Source: Geosiphon pyriformis | Taxonomy: Eukaryota; Glomeromycota; Glomeromycetes; Archaeosporales; Geosiphonaceae | Direction: 5' to 3' | Assembly: GCA_016748015.1 (NCBI GenBank) | Contig: JAAOMT010000760.1 | Location: 1 to 64,000 of the forward strand | Length of the DNA stretch: 64,000 nt | Shown: positions 25,311 through 38,629 of the stretch, in pieces | Layout: every line of letters begins with the position of its first letter | Position numbering within the stretch: position 1 is the stretch's first letter | Position numbers and translations under genes: made by a program | The notes under the pieces: model-generated | What the model saw: only the letters and a program-made list of their open reading frames with translations | Told to the model about the DNA's origin: nothing | Database searches by the model: none

Positions 25311-28300
25311 GTGATAAATTTGAATAAGATTTTAAAAGCTGCAGCTTTCTCTTTGAAAAAACCAAATATCTCCTTAAAATTTCTAGTCATATGCTTTCTG
25401 GCCACTGAAGTGTCTTTCGACACCACCACTCAACTCAACTCAACGGATGTGTTCAGATGATCAATAACATGATGTTGATAGCTCGCAACACTTCTATTTG
25501 GAAGCTTCTCACCGTCTCATAAACGTAAAAGATGGAAATATGTGAATAAATTGTAAAAGTTGCGGGATACTGACATTGTTTCTCAACAATTTCTTCCGTT
25601 TTTCCCTGTATATGTGATACCTCTTAATCTTGAATGTTGTATACAACTGAGTTATTCTTTTTATCTCCGTAAACCGCCACAAACAAAATTTTTCCTTTTT
25701 AGATTAAAATTAAGAATCCAATTATTGCTTTGAATATTTAGTTTTATCTCTATTAATATAAAATGTTGCAGTCTACTAATCAAACAAGCCAGTGATAAAT
25801 GTATATCTAGCTGTTTGTTCATGAATTTCTTTTCTCTTTCTTAAGTATAACAATCAAGAAATTTTATTGCTGAGTTACTTTAAGAAACGAAAAGCATACA
25901 CACTGCTAATAGCCTTACTTTAAAATTGAGAAAGAAAAAGGAATTTTAAATGTTTAAAGCCTCAAAGTACCCATTTCCACTTTGGGCCAGCTAATGATCG
26001 ATTGAAGTTTTAGATTGATGTGAGAGGTTGTAATTATCCTGATCAGACCAAAGTTTAGGAACACTAAAAGAAAAATTCTAAGCTTTATACTTGTCCCGAT
26101 CTTGAAAAAATCTGATTTGAAGCATTATTTTAGTCAAGAAGGGCGAGATAAAACAGCGTAGAAGGTTCACAAAAGCCTTCAAAACGGATTTATATAATAC
26201 AGTTTTATTGATCAGAGGATTATTAACCTTATGAAACTTTTTGATTTCCAAAGCTATTTCTCAGCTAAACCATTGTTCATTTTTGAATTACTTACGAGGA
26301 CCAATTTTAAAGATCCAAGAAATTATAAACCATATTTCCAATGAGAAATTGTTTCAAAAACTCTACAACAATTATTCGTGCAAACTACGTAAATTACGAC
26401 ACGAAATCCCACATAAGTTTAGAAATTTAGGGAAGCTTTAGAGGTAAACGAAAAGTTTAAATGTTTTTTCACAAATATTACCTTTGAACAAAATATAATT
26501 AAAAATATTGAACTATTATGAAATTTACCTAAAATCTGACTGCATTTCAGGAGAGTATTAATATTTTTGAATGAGAATGTCTGATTAGATTCCAAATTAT
26601 TTTCAAGTATTTTGAGATTAATATATTTTCAAATTTTTCATGTATTTTCATTATTTATGATTTTATACCTATGCAAAAGATTTTCCCAATTAAAAAAATC
26701 TGTACTTTTCAACATATAAAAATTATTCCATTAAATATGATTGAGGGTGGGAGTGTTAGAAGGCCTTGATATTACATAACTAAAATGTTTTAGAAACTAA
26801 ATTGTTTTCATTATTTTATATTAAAACTTAATAATCAACTTCTCATGAAAACTTTTGGTTATAGAGAATCTTTAATGGCTTAATTCATCCTATTGTCAAT
26901 AGTATACAATATGCATTACAATATTATCTTTAGTTTTCACATAAACCTAACCAAAGCTTCAAAAACACTCGAACTAAAACTTAAAGTGTCAAATAATTAT
27001 TTGCTACATACAAAAATAGTAAAGCTCACATATATGCTGAGAGAATAGCTAAATTTTTTTGGAAATGATGATAGACCAAAGGCTAGAATAATTAGTTGAC
27101 TACCAATTAAAAACTTAATCCAAACAAAGTAAAGAAATATTTTAAATAATTACATACTCTTTGCAAGGATAATTCTGTGAAGAATTTTTAATTTAATCAC
27201 ATGCATTAGTTTTTCTTTCAATGGTTCATATAAATTTTTCCACAAGCTAAAAATTACAATCGAAACCCCTTTTATTTTTCTTGTAAACTTACTGCATTTC
27301 AAATTTATCTTACGCCATACATGCATATTATCAAGGCTATTATTCTCACTTCGAATTTTTAAATGAAAAGAATTCGCCATTATTCTTTTGCTCTAAATAA
27401 AAAAGCAATGAGTAAACAAACTCAGCCTTTAGCCAATTCCCTTAGCCCTTAAAAATGGGAACTCATAGTCAAAAAATTGATTGGGGTCAAGTTACCATAC
27501 TTTTAAGAAAAGCTTTAATTAATAACAACTCGGGAGACAATGTCTAAAATTATCTAATGCTTTTTTTTTGATTATCAACAATTTTTCTGGAACAAGCAAG
27601 GTCACACAGTTCCAAAACGGTATTTTTTGAAGGACGGTATGAATCGGTAGGTACTCCTATTGATAGATGATTATTGCCTTTCTATGCGCATAGGGATATT
27701 TGTCATATCGAGCTCAAATCGTTTTTTTTTAGATTGCTAAAAATTATAAAATTTTAATCCTAGCCAATTTGATTGATATATCCATGTACATGTATAGTAA
27801 ATTTTTGCTTTTGACTTTTGGAAAAAAGTTTTCCATTAAAATAATTAAAGCTTGAATAGATTCATAATAACGAGACTGAACCATTCTCAGGCTAAAAGAT
27901 TAATTGGACAACTGGCAAAATTTGATTCGTTTTTTTAAATCATAAATGAGCACCAGAATTTTAGGAACATTATTTTCTTTGTCGTATATCATTTTGATCT
28001 AGAATAATTATTTGGCTGTTGGTCTTTTACAATCGCAGATAGCAGATAATGCTCGATAAAATCTGATATGTCATTGTTTACCTGTAAATCATCAAAAGAA
28101 GTTTCAGGAAACATTTTATATTATTTACCTAATTAGCCTTCTCTCTGCACATTCATTATTGTTGGTAAAATATTGTAATATTCCCAACTTCTCATTTCTC
28201 AGAACCTTTGCTCTCAATTTTTTGAAAGTGCAACCTATTTCAAAAGTTCTCCATTTCTTTCGATTTAATAATGCACTCCTTGCAGTCATAAAGACCTTAT

Positions 28301-29884
28301 GATTTTTCCAATTCTAAACTGAGGAGTTTGGCTTTGGTTATTTGTTTAGAATCTGAAATAAGGAAATCGAGGAGCTAGCGCCACAAACATAGATTTTGAT
28401 CAGAAATTGTAACCTAGTGGCAAAATAAATTCAAAAAAATTGATTTTTTTCACAACAAACTAATTAACCCCCGTGTAAATATGATGTCTGCCTGTTATTC
28501 CGTTTTAGAAAGGGTGATCATTCCGATGAGGATATTATTCTGGTCCTCGAACTTGGGTATCGATGAACCTTTTAAAAAGGGTTAACAGATATAATTATTT
28601 CACATTATAAACAAATCAAAACTTGATTCCTATCTTTGAGAAGATCACATATTTGTAATGGTTACTTCCATAAATCTTTTAGCTCCGATTTCTCCTTGGT
28701 GCTCTTTAGATTGATCTTCATTTACTATGCACAAATTTAATTATCGACTTTTCCGATATCTTGTTTGGGGTTTGTATAGCTGTCACACGACAACCAAGCT
28801 GATTTCGGTGCGCCTTTAATATTTGTAAAACGTAAAGTTTCTAGAAAAGGAATCAAATTTGTATCATATAAATGAATATTACTTTTTGATCATGTTGATA
28901 ATGGGAAATGCTTAAAATATCTTCTCGCCATTCTTGGTTCCACACATTTTAATTCTATAGCGTTTGGACACGATGTGATAAAAATGGTAGCATTGATGAC
29001 TGATCCAAGTTAATAATGCAATAAAGATAAAATCCGGATGGTGTAAAGATATCTATTATTCAAGATGAAATATGCAAAAGCTTTCTATTAATGGGAAGAT
29101 AAGAGAAATTACCATTAAACTACATAACAAAATCATCATCATTTCAAATTATTTGTCATACTTGAAAATTCTTTAAAAAGTAAAAATACCCTTTGATATT
29201 TTAAATTTCCAAAAATTATGCTTTGTTACGCTACGGATAAAGGAACAACAAGCTGGACTATTCATAGAGAACCTGCATAAACATAAAGAAAAGATCGATA
29301 AACTTTGAAATTTTAATTATTAAAACTCGTTTTGGATAATAAAGATAGGGTGACACATTAATAATTACTTTACTTTTAAAATTATGTTCGTACCTAATAT
29401 TTCTTTCCTTTCAGAATTTAAATATTATAAAAGACCTCCTTGTTCATTTCTATCGTGATTTTCTTCCCCAGATATTTTCCCTGTTTTTGCTTAGTCTCTC
29501 CATCTTTATTTTGCTATTCGACAGATAAAGAAGTCTTTATAAACGCGTGAGAAAATTGCAAAAAATTAAGCAACCAAATTTTGAAATGATTTTGCATCTA
29601 ATTCGACCCTTATATTAATGATAAAAGTCGGAGAAACAATTAAAACCATTTTCAATCAAACTATATCTTTGCAATTACCTTTTCAATAAAAACAAGTGAT
29701 TTTACTTTCAAGAAAAAACTTCAACATTTAAAGAATATATTTTCTATTTTGGTTTTCAAAATCAACTTCAGAGCTCTCTTCGTCATTCAGAAAATTTGAC
29801 ATTTTATTATTGTCATCATTAGTTGGACTTTCCCAATTTTTCTTTTCCCTTAAACGTTATAAATTAGCTTCCCTTCTCATAATC
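25311..29884. other. Intergenic sequence upstream of BTB-TLDc gene
   Basis: About 4.5 kb of less extreme composition. Only short frames are present, the longest being 76 codons on the minus strand at 27,150-27,380 (MANSFHLKIRSENNSLDNM...), followed in frame by a stop and without a recognised domain. No RNA gene or transposon ends seen. The last few hundred bases should include the promoter of the BTB-TLDc gene. Confidence 0.45.
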
Positions 29885-31439
29885 ATGCCTTCGGCCGATT
29901 TTTTAAGTTTCATGTCACGAGATTTTACCAAGCTCTTGGAAAACAAAGATGAATGCAATGTAACAATTAAAGTTGGACTCAAAGCAAAGCCATACCGTGC
30001 TCACTCGGTTATTCTTCGTGCAAGATCACCCTATTTTCAGAAATTTCTTACAAGAAGAAACGCCGATGTAACGCTTAACAAATGGGTTGTCAAATTGCCA
30101 AATGTTTCTCCAATTGTGTTTGAACTCATATTAAGGTGAATAAATTGATAGTTGGTTGATTGGTTCGTTAAATTAATGGAACAATTTTAGCTAATCAAAA
30201 GTTTTTAATCTTCTCAGATATATTTATGGTGGTAATATTATTTTAGAACAAGTAGATACCGAAATTGTTTTAGCTTTTCTGGCTACGGCCGGTTTTTTTC
30301 ATCTTGAGGATTTATACGACCACTTGCAAGACTATCTGCTAGAAGGAAAAACTGATTGGCTAAGGGAACACATAATCGCCACGTGTCGTGTCGCTGGGCA
30401 AAATGTCGCACTCAAAAAACTTCGTCGTTTTTGCAAAAAAATCAAGGAACGTGAACCAGATCTGATTTTCAATTCCGTGGATTTCGCATCTTTCGAAGAG
30501 AAATCACTAGTTCGCCTTTTGCAACGTGACGATCTTGGCATGGAAGAAATCGATATTTGGGATCGTCTGATTAAATGGGGTACAGAGAATACCCCTCAAC
30601 AACCACGTGTACGTCGATCATCTGGTCCTAATTTCGAAGCAATGGAGAAAACTTTACACCGTTGCATTCCACACATTCGATTCTTTCACATATCTGCGGC
30701 GGATTTCCATATGAAAGTGCGTCCATGGAAAAATATTATGCCTCCAACATTGTATTCTGATTTGTTTCGTTTTCACGTGGATCCAAAATATAAACCGATA
30801 ACAAAGAGGTTAGAAGCGCGTCATGGTGCCATTGAATCAGAAATTATTAGTATGCGGCAAGCAGCCTTAATCTCAAGCTGGATAGATCGTAAAGATTGTG
30901 AGAGTGAAACTAGTTTTCGAACATACAAAGCTGCAGAAACACCATACGAATTTCAATTATTGTTACGTGGAAGTCAAGCAGGCTTTACTGCGAAAGCCTT
31001 CCATGAACATTGTGACAATAAAGGTCCAAATGTCGTACTAATGAAAGTCCAAAATTCGACAGAAATTATTGGTGCCTATAATCCACTTCATTGGGAATCA
31101 AACCTAATAGATTTAGCAACTACCGAAAGTTTCTTGTTTTCAATGCCTTCCAAGGCTGACGATAATCCGAACCATGCCGTGTTAAGTCGCGTCAAGTCAC
31201 CGAAACATGCAATTGTTTGTGCTCCCGATAACGGGCCCACCTTTGGTGCTCCATATGCAATTGCAATGCGTGACAATTTTGATGATCCGGAGAAAACTGG
31301 CTGTTGTGGTGGCACCTCTGCAAGTTATAACGTTTCTTTACGATCGCCTGAAGAACGATACTTTTGGGTTGAGGACTACGAAGTTTTCCAAATAACGAGA
31401 AGGCAAGAGTTTCATTCTTCGCCTTGTGTGGGCAAATGA
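29885..31439 (+). CDS. BTB-BACK-TLDc domain protein
   Basis: Two exons, 29,885-30,135 and 30,218-31,439, with an 82-bp intron (GTGAAT...TTCTCAG, phase 2), give 490 aa. The start is the ATG at 29,885 (MPSADFLSFM); upstream in-frame sequence has no ATG, and the product then begins just before the BTB fold as usual. The BTB domain covers about residues 18-115 (CNVTIKVG, YRAHSVILRARSPYFQKF, and RYIYGG across the splice). The BACK region follows (LFRL-type SLVRLLQRDDLGMEEIDIW at about 205-225). The C-terminal TLDc domain starts near SWIDRK (about residue 325) and includes YEFQLLLRGSQAGFTAKAFHEHCD and GAYNPLHW, ending near YEVFQI. BTB domains commonly recruit targets to cullin-3 ubiquitin ligases; TLDc function is not settled (oxidative-stress protection, V-ATPase regulation). 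AATAAA lies at about 31,668. Normal codon use and CpG content, unlike the transposon debris. Confidence 0.93.
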
Positions 31440-32013
31440 CATATCTAAGATAGATATTTAATGTATATCGACCGAAATAGTATCAATGAATATTTTATTT
31501 GTATTATAATTTTTCCTTTTATTTATATATATACTTCTCCTTTTGCTCTTCGTTTTGTAAATTTTCTTTTGGGTAGCTTGTTAATATTTTTCAAAGATTC
31601 GGTGCAAATTTAGTTAATCTAGTTACTGTTTATTTGTTGGACAAGTAATTTTTTTCTGAAAATAATTAATAAAAATTTCATTCGACCTATCCTGTGTGAT
31701 TTTTTTTATTTTCGACTAATAATAAAATATTAAAATGTAACTGCTAATAATATTTGTGCATTTTGCATTAACAAACAAAAGAATTCTAAAAAAGATTTTT
31801 TCATTGAAAAAAATGCTTCATTAATGAACCTGTTATTGAAAAGCTGAAAAGTAATTTGCTAAATAATGTTTCATTTAATTTCAGTCAGATAATTGTGGTA
31901 TTTTATAGCATATAATGAGTCAAATTTATTTTGTTAAACAAGAAAATAATAAGTGTATATGAAAAGTTAGGTCTATTTTCTTAATAAGTTTAAGATAACA
32001 TTGATATTTTTTA
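31440..32013 (+). other. 3' flank of BTB-TLDc gene, ending at assembly gap
   Basis: AT-rich 3' flank including an AATAAA at about 31,668-31,673. It ends where the run of Ns begins and is repeated at 33,107-33,680. Confidence 0.6.
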
Positions 32014-32033
32014 NNNNNNNNNNNNNNNNNNNN
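32014..32033. other. Assembly gap (20 Ns)
   Basis: Exactly 20 undetermined bases. The sequence immediately before and after belongs to two copies of the same 1,647-bp segment (30,367-32,013 and 32,034-33,680), which suggests that two contigs with overlapping ends were placed side by side. Confidence 0.98.
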
Positions 32034-33106
32034 AACACATAATCGCCACGTGTCGTGTCGCTGGGCAAAATGTCGCACTCAAAAAACTTCGTCGTTTTTG
32101 CAAAAAAATCAAGGAACGTGAACCAGATCTGATTTTCAATTCCGTGGATTTCGCATCTTTCGAAGAGAAATCACTAGTTCGCCTTTTGCAACGTGACGAT
32201 CTTGGCATGGAAGAAATCGATATTTGGGATCGTCTGATTAAATGGGGTACAGAGAATACCCCTCAACAACCACGTGTACGTCGATCATCTGGTCCTAATT
32301 TCGAAGCAATGGAGAAAACTTTACACCGTTGCATTCCACACATTCGATTCTTTCACATATCTGCGGCGGATTTCCATATGAAAGTGCGTCCATGGAAAAA
32401 TATTATGCCTCCAACATTGTATTCTGATTTGTTTCGTTTTCACGTGGATCCAAAATATAAACCGATAACAAAGAGGTTAGAAGCGCGTCATGGTGCCATT
32501 GAATCAGAAATTATTAGTATGCGGCAAGCAGCCTTAATCTCAAGCTGGATAGATCGTAAAGATTGTGAGAGTGAAACTAGTTTTCGAACATACAAAGCTG
32601 CAGAAACACCATACGAATTTCAATTATTGTTACGTGGAAGTCAAGCAGGCTTTACTGCGAAAGCCTTCCATGAACATTGTGACAATAAAGGTCCAAATGT
32701 CGTACTAATGAAAGTCCAAAATTCGACAGAAATTATTGGTGCCTATAATCCACTTCATTGGGAATCAAACCTAATAGATTTAGCAACTACCGAAAGTTTC
32801 TTGTTTTCAATGCCTTCCAAGGCTGACGATAATCCGAACCATGCCGTGTTAAGTCGCGTCAAGTCACCGAAACATGCAATTGTTTGTGCTCCCGATAACG
32901 GGCCCACCTTTGGTGCTCCATATGCAATTGCAATGCGTGACAATTTTGATGATCCGGAGAAAACTGGCTGTTGTGGTGGCACCTCTGCAAGTTATAACGT
33001 TTCTTTACGATCGCCTGAAGAACGATACTTTTGGGTTGAGGACTACGAAGTTTTCCAAATAACGAGAAGGCAAGAGTTTCATTCTTCGCCTTGTGTGGGC
33101 AAATGA
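32034..33106 (+). pseudogene. Partial second copy of BTB-BACK-TLDc gene, probably an assembly duplicate
   Basis: Begins directly after the gap inside the codon run for HIIATCRVAGQN and reads through the BACK and TLDc regions to the same stop, with every landmark displaced by exactly 1,667 bases. I saw no base difference from 30,367-31,439. It lacks exon 1 and the BTB domain. If real it would be a 5'-truncated tandem duplicate. A duplication starting and ending exactly at the gap, with a shared 3' flank of 574 bp, is far better explained by unmerged overlapping contigs. It should not be counted as a separate gene. Confidence 0.85.
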
Positions 33107-33731
33107 CATATCTAAGATAGATATTTAATGTATATCGACCGAAATAGTATCAATGAATATTTTATTTGTATTATAATTTTTCCTTTTATTTATATATATA
33201 CTTCTCCTTTTGCTCTTCGTTTTGTAAATTTTCTTTTGGGTAGCTTGTTAATATTTTTCAAAGATTCGGTGCAAATTTAGTTAATCTAGTTACTGTTTAT
33301 TTGTTGGACAAGTAATTTTTTTCTGAAAATAATTAATAAAAATTTCATTCGACCTATCCTGTGTGATTTTTTTTATTTTCGACTAATAATAAAATATTAA
33401 AATGTAACTGCTAATAATATTTGTGCATTTTGCATTAACAAACAAAAGAATTCTAAAAAAGATTTTTTCATTGAAAAAAATGCTTCATTAATGAACCTGT
33501 TATTGAAAAGCTGAAAAGTAATTTGCTAAATAATGTTTCATTTAATTTCAGTCAGATAATTGTGGTATTTTATAGCATATAATGAGTCAAATTTATTTTG
33601 TTAAACAAGAAAATAATAAGTGTATATGAAAAGTTAGGTCTATTTTCTTAATAAGTTTAAGATAACATTGATATTTTTTATTTTGGTTTAAATCAAAATT
33701 ATTTTAATCAATTTATTATTTGAAAATACAA

Positions 33732-33770
<39 letters not shown>
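33732..33770 (+). repeat. AAT microsatellite
   Basis: Thirteen AAT units in tandem without interruption. Confidence 0.95.
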
Positions 33771-33771
<1 letters not shown>

Positions 33772-34509
33772 TATTACATTGTCAAACATTAAAAACATTG
33801 AATTAGCAAAAATTGGTAATTTTTATTATTGATTAACACATTTTATTTTCTATCAAGAATGCTACCTATATTTAAAGAAAACCAATTATATCTATAAATA
33901 GTTTTATTGATAAGAGTATTAAAAAACTTTAACAAAGAAGAATGGTAAGTTATAAATCAGTGGTTTTCAATGAATTTTGCATAAAATAGCAATAATTTTG
34001 ATAGAATTGTGCTATGAAAATGTAAATTATCTACATTTTTGGATGAAATTCAGGATTGTAACTTGTAATTCCTGAAATCCCTTAAAATTGATTCACATAA
34101 AAAGTGAAAATGACCATATGTACAATTCAGAAACCTGAATGAAACAATTGATAAGGTCATTCGCATATTTCGGGGATATTTTCTGCTGATCAAATTACCT
34201 CAACTAAAGGAGTTATTTGAAAAATCAGGGGTAAATCATACATTTAATGAATCAGTATATAGAGCTTTAAATTAAATTTTAATTCATCTATGAATCTAAT
34301 TTTGGAACTACCTTTTTTAAATCATGATATCATCAAACAAACATCATGATCTTTTCAGTGCTATGATCATAGGGAGATCTCTTTAACGAGTTTCTTGTAG
34401 AGCTTATTTTTTGACATGAAAGATTTTTGTTTCAATAAAACCTTTAGAAATAAAATTCACATAAATCAATTTATTTTCCTGATTGACAATTTATCATTAG
34501 CAGCAGATA

Positions 34510-34510
<1 letters not shown>

Positions 34511-34545
<35 letters not shown>
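34511..34545 (+). repeat. ATT microsatellite
   Basis: About eleven to twelve ATT units in tandem without interruption. Confidence 0.95.
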
Positions 34546-34546
<1 letters not shown>

Positions 34547-36276
34547 ATAATAACAAAGATTTTCAAGTTTTTAATGTTCTCAAAAGATGGCCTTGAATTT
34601 TTATGATTAAAAATTTTTATAATAATAGCAAACGTGTAACTCTTTGATTGGAAAATTCCACCATTAATCTACCTATTTTACACTCCTTTTTAATCCCTGA
34701 ATTATTGCATCAAATATTCACTAAAAGGGATTACATTCAGTTCTTTTCCGAAATATCATGACTAGACCTAGACTTTATGCTTAAACGCCAAGATTTGCCA
34801 AATAAATATTGAGTTGAGTCAATGAACTTTATCTAAAATATAGTCAACGCAAGTACGGAAAAATCAGAGTTTGATTGTCAGAACTTCAAATGCATGATAA
34901 TCTTGATCGTTTTTAACAAAATTTTTGAGTTTATGATAATCTAGAATTTTGGTTTAAATGTTTGAATGATGAAAAATGGTTAATGAAAGGATAGGAACCC
35001 AAAAGCATTATTGATATCCTTTAGTTATAACTCGAATTTTTTATGATTTACTTTAGAATAAAAACATTATAAACGCTTAGGGTTCATAAAATGTCGCTTG
35101 CCCTTCCTTTTTAGTCTCTATCTTCGATGATAGATAATAATAATAAACGTTCAGGCTATTGATCTTTTGGTCATTATTAAGAACAAAATTATTTGAAAAG
35201 ATGGAGAGTTGAAATCAAGTTTAAAATCTTTAGCAATTGATTTCTCTCCAATCATTTATCTGCAAGCAGCAGGTATTTAATGAAAACAAAAATAGTTTAT
35301 AAATAACAAAAGTGACTTATCAAGTATTATTTCAGATATTATGTGTAATTATCTCCATCTAGACATTGCCTTTTTTATCCGAGTCATTCATCGATGTCAA
35401 AATTTTTACCCACGAAAGAGATTGGATTTAAGCTTGATTAAATTATTCCTGAAAAGGACTTGAATGTAAATAATCCCGTATTTATCAATAAAAACAAAAG
35501 TTCCCAACTAAATAGGCTTTAAAAGAGATATGCAAGTTTCAATCAATTAAAAATAACAATGAATGATAATGGCTTAAGCTTTGATTAAAGGTTCACATCT
35601 GCAGAACTATCATCTATATATTTTTAGGGTGTCAAGTCCTATTTAAGACCCTTTTTTCAAAATTGTTTTGAGTAAACAAAAACAAAAAAAGCAAAAATCT
35701 TGAAATTTTCTTCACTAAATATCATGTGACCAAAGATGGTAAGACTAGAAACCATCTTTCTGGATGAGTATATTACAGATATGTTATCTTTGACAGCTGT
35801 GAAGAATGATTTTTCGATCTAGATAAATTTAAAGATTATTGTGGTACCTTTAATAAACTTTTCATCAAACAAATAAGAAACTTAGTTGCTAGTTTGTTTT
35901 TGTGTCAAAAAAAAATTGTAATTTCAAAACAATAGATTGTCTTGACCATGGCTTTTCCAGTCTTTCAATTAAAATATTTGACCAAAAAATTTTAAAAAAA
36001 TGATTTTAAATATAAAGTCAATTTTTGTGTTTTTTCGTTCATATTGTAGCAAATATTTCTAATGTGTTATACTAAATTTTTAATTTAGAGAGATATTATC
36101 AACTGAAAGGTTATCAAATTTTAAACGGCAAAAACCCCATTTTTCTTTAATAGGAAATTTTGGATAGACGGTATCTAACATAAAATCGGTATACCTTGAC
36201 GGTATCTAATATCGATTTAGATCCCGCGGAATATCTGGTAAGAATATTATTGTTTAACGCCATTATGTCAGCGAGC

Positions 36277-36794
36277 TATCCATCCAACTTATTTCTGTTG
36301 AGGTTAATTGATTTGTTTTTTCTATCCTATCCACCTAACTTATTTCTGTTGAGGTTAATTGATTTGTTTTTTCTATCCTATCCACCTAACTTATTTCTGT
36401 TGAGGTTAATTGATTTGTTTTTTCTATCCTATCCACCTAACTTATTTCTGTTGAGGTTAATTGATTTGTTTTTTCTATCCTATCCACCTAACTTATTTCT
36501 GTTGAGGTTAATTGATTTGTTTTTTCTATCCTATCCACCTAACTTATTTCTGTTGAGGTTAATTGATTTGTTTTTTCTATCCTATCCACCTAACTTATTT
36601 CTGTTGAGGTTAATTGATTTGTTTTTTCTATCCTATCCACCTAACTTATTTCTGTTGAGGTTAATTGATTTGTTTTTTCTATCCTATCCACCTAACTTAT
36701 TTCTGTTGAGGTTAATTGATTTGTTTTTTCTATCCTATCCACCTAACTTATTTCTGTTGAGGTTAATTGATTTGTTTTTTCTATCCTATCCACC
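36277..36794 (+). repeat. 51-bp minisatellite, ten copies
   Basis: Ten copies of a 51-bp unit; the landmark AGGTTAATTG recurs at 36,301, 36,352 and so on up to 36,760. The units are almost identical; only the first differs visibly (CCATCCAAC for CCACCTAAC). Because 51 is a multiple of three, one frame stays open and gives a 17-residue hydrophobic repeat (NLFLLRLIDLFFLSYPP). The frame has an ATG at 36,265 and a stop at 36,832-36,834, but no promoter, codon or domain evidence that it is translated. The homogeneity points to recent expansion. Confidence 0.95.
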
Positions 36795-36799
36795 TCGAA

Positions 36800-37440
36800 G
36801 AGCAGCCTTTATTTTCAATATGATAAACAATTAATTGCATGAAAACTCTTCTAGAAAGCTGCTCACGTGATTTATAACAGGGCCTTCTATCAAAACAGTC
36901 CTTGGATTCCCTTTATCAATCTTCTTTCAAAAAAGATTATAGAGATCGCTGAATGAAAATAAAATTTACCTACTCAAAATAATTTATATGGATGAAACAT
37001 AAATTTTCTGTGCATAAATTATTTTGTTGTGAATAATATTATATAATGTATTTACTAATAAACTTCGCTATGTAAAATGTTATAAAAAATTGATTATTTA
37101 GCAAAATAAAACTAGCAATATGATAAAATTCTTGAAATAATTTGCCCTTGAATGTTTAAATTTATTTATTTTCATGATGAATTTTATGAAAATATAAAAT
37201 ATTAAGAATTGAAACTTTTTTATTTTTCTTATTTTTATGACTATAATCAAAGCAAAAAGAAACAGCTCCTAGTTTTTATATAATAACTAAAAAACAACTA
37301 TTCAAAAAGTTTTTTTAGTACTAAAAACAGCTAGACAAAATTTTGTAAAAACGGTTTTTTTTAAACAAAAGTCTTTTTTAGTTAAAATTTCATTTAAGTA
37401 ACATATTAGAAACAGTTTTAGTATTATTACTACTGTTATA
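36800..37440. other. AT-rich sequence before retroelement nest
   Basis: No gene seen. Composition becomes extremely AT-rich from about 37,000, and 37,240-37,440 may already be decayed retroelement sequence. Confidence 0.4.
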
Positions 37441-38600
37441 GTTCAATATTTTAATTTTTAATTTTATTAATCATTCAATTATACTTAATTAAATTTATTA
37501 GTCACTAATATTATACATATTAGCCACCTTATTTTTAAAATTAATTATTGATATGATTATTAACTTTATTAATAGCTTGATTATTAGCTTGTTAACTTGA
37601 TCATTAATCTAAATTATTAATTTAATTATGTACTTAATCAATTTTTAAAACATATATAAACAAAATTCTTTGTAACTGTAAGAAAATATTAATTTTACAT
37701 TAGTAAATTATAAAAATAACTTAGTTTTTTATATCTTGTTTCTCTTTAATTTAAATATTTAAAAATAAGAGATTACAAATCTTTTTTTGATTTGAAAATT
37801 TTTAATTTAGTTAATAAATAATTACTAAAAAGTAAAAAAATATTTGGTATTAAATAAAATTATACTAATGGTATTATTTTTGTTAAAAGTACAGATTATT
37901 TTTTTATTTTAAATTTTTAAAAAATAATAATAATAATTAAGATATTTATAAAACTAATTTTTTATTTTAAATTCTACAAATTCAATTTATTTTTTTGATT
38001 ATTTTTTATCACACAATATTATTATTTATTTTAAATTGTATATTACTATTAAAATTTTTAATATTAAATTAATAGTTAACTTATTGTTTTTATTATTACT
38101 TTTAATATTAACCATAATAATTAAAAAATAAATAAATATAATTAAAAAAAAAATTTAAAAAATTTTTTTTTATATTTAAATTTACAATATTTTTATTAAA
38201 TTGTATTTATAATAAAATTAAAATAATTGAAAAAGTTTTGTAATATTTTCTATATTTATAATTTCAAATAAACAAACCAAAACAGTTAATTCATTTGTAA
38301 TTTTTTAAACCACCAATTCTGTTTTAAAAACTATTTTTCTTTTTAAAATATAAAACTTTGGTTTTTTGCTTAATATTAATTTTTTTACCAATTTGCTGTA
38401 AATTATAACAATTAATTTAAATTTAACTGTAAATAGCAATATTATTTTAATTTTAATTAAATTTGGCCAATTATTAATAATTATATAATTAAAAAAAATT
38501 ATATTTTAATGTATATTTTATGTTTAATTTAATTATAATATTACTTAACTTAAAAAGTTTAATTAATAATATAAATTAAAATAATATTTTTTTTATTATG
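37440..38600 (+). mobile_element. Decayed family A LTR and adjoining sequence (left side of nest)
   Basis: Between about 37,490 and 37,680 the same block order is seen as at 15,915-16,120: GTCACTAATATT, TTAGCCACC, repeated ATTATTGATATGATTATTAA-like motifs, then ACATATATAAACAAAA. Similarity to 16,290-16,560 continues to about 38,050 (for example AAATTATACTA followed by a TTATTTTTGTTAA stretch). An inverted counterpart lies at 55,960-56,480. From 38,130 to 38,600 the sequence is featureless and AT-rich up to the start of the LINE. Confidence 0.6.
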
Positions 38601-38629
38601 CTTAAAATTGCAAAATTTGCTATAATCTA

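Larger units (their letters stand above)
33107..36270. other. 3' flank duplicate and intergenic sequence
   Basis: 33,107-33,680 repeats the 3' flank of the BTB-TLDc gene. From 33,681 to 36,270 there is no frame of useful length, no recognised domain and no RNA gene. Two trinucleotide microsatellites in it are listed separately. Confidence 0.5.

Noticed and set aside
26241-26441. 66-codon plus-strand frame
   Set aside because: Short, no domain, no flanking exons; likely chance.
27150-27380. 76-codon minus-strand frame
   Set aside because: No recognised domain, ordinary composition and no adjacent splice-compatible coding sequence; chance length.
29810-29884. Extending the BTB-TLDc protein upstream to 29,810
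   Set aside because: That extension starts with TTG and not ATG and adds a hydrophobic stretch; the ATG at 29,885 fits the domain start.
32034-33106. A true tandem duplicate of the BTB-TLDc gene
   Set aside because: The copy abuts the N gap exactly, has no differences seen and shares the 3' flank, so unmerged contigs are the simpler reading.
36277-36794. CRISPR-like array
   Set aside because: Units are contiguous with no unique spacers, so it is a minisatellite, in a eukaryotic genome.
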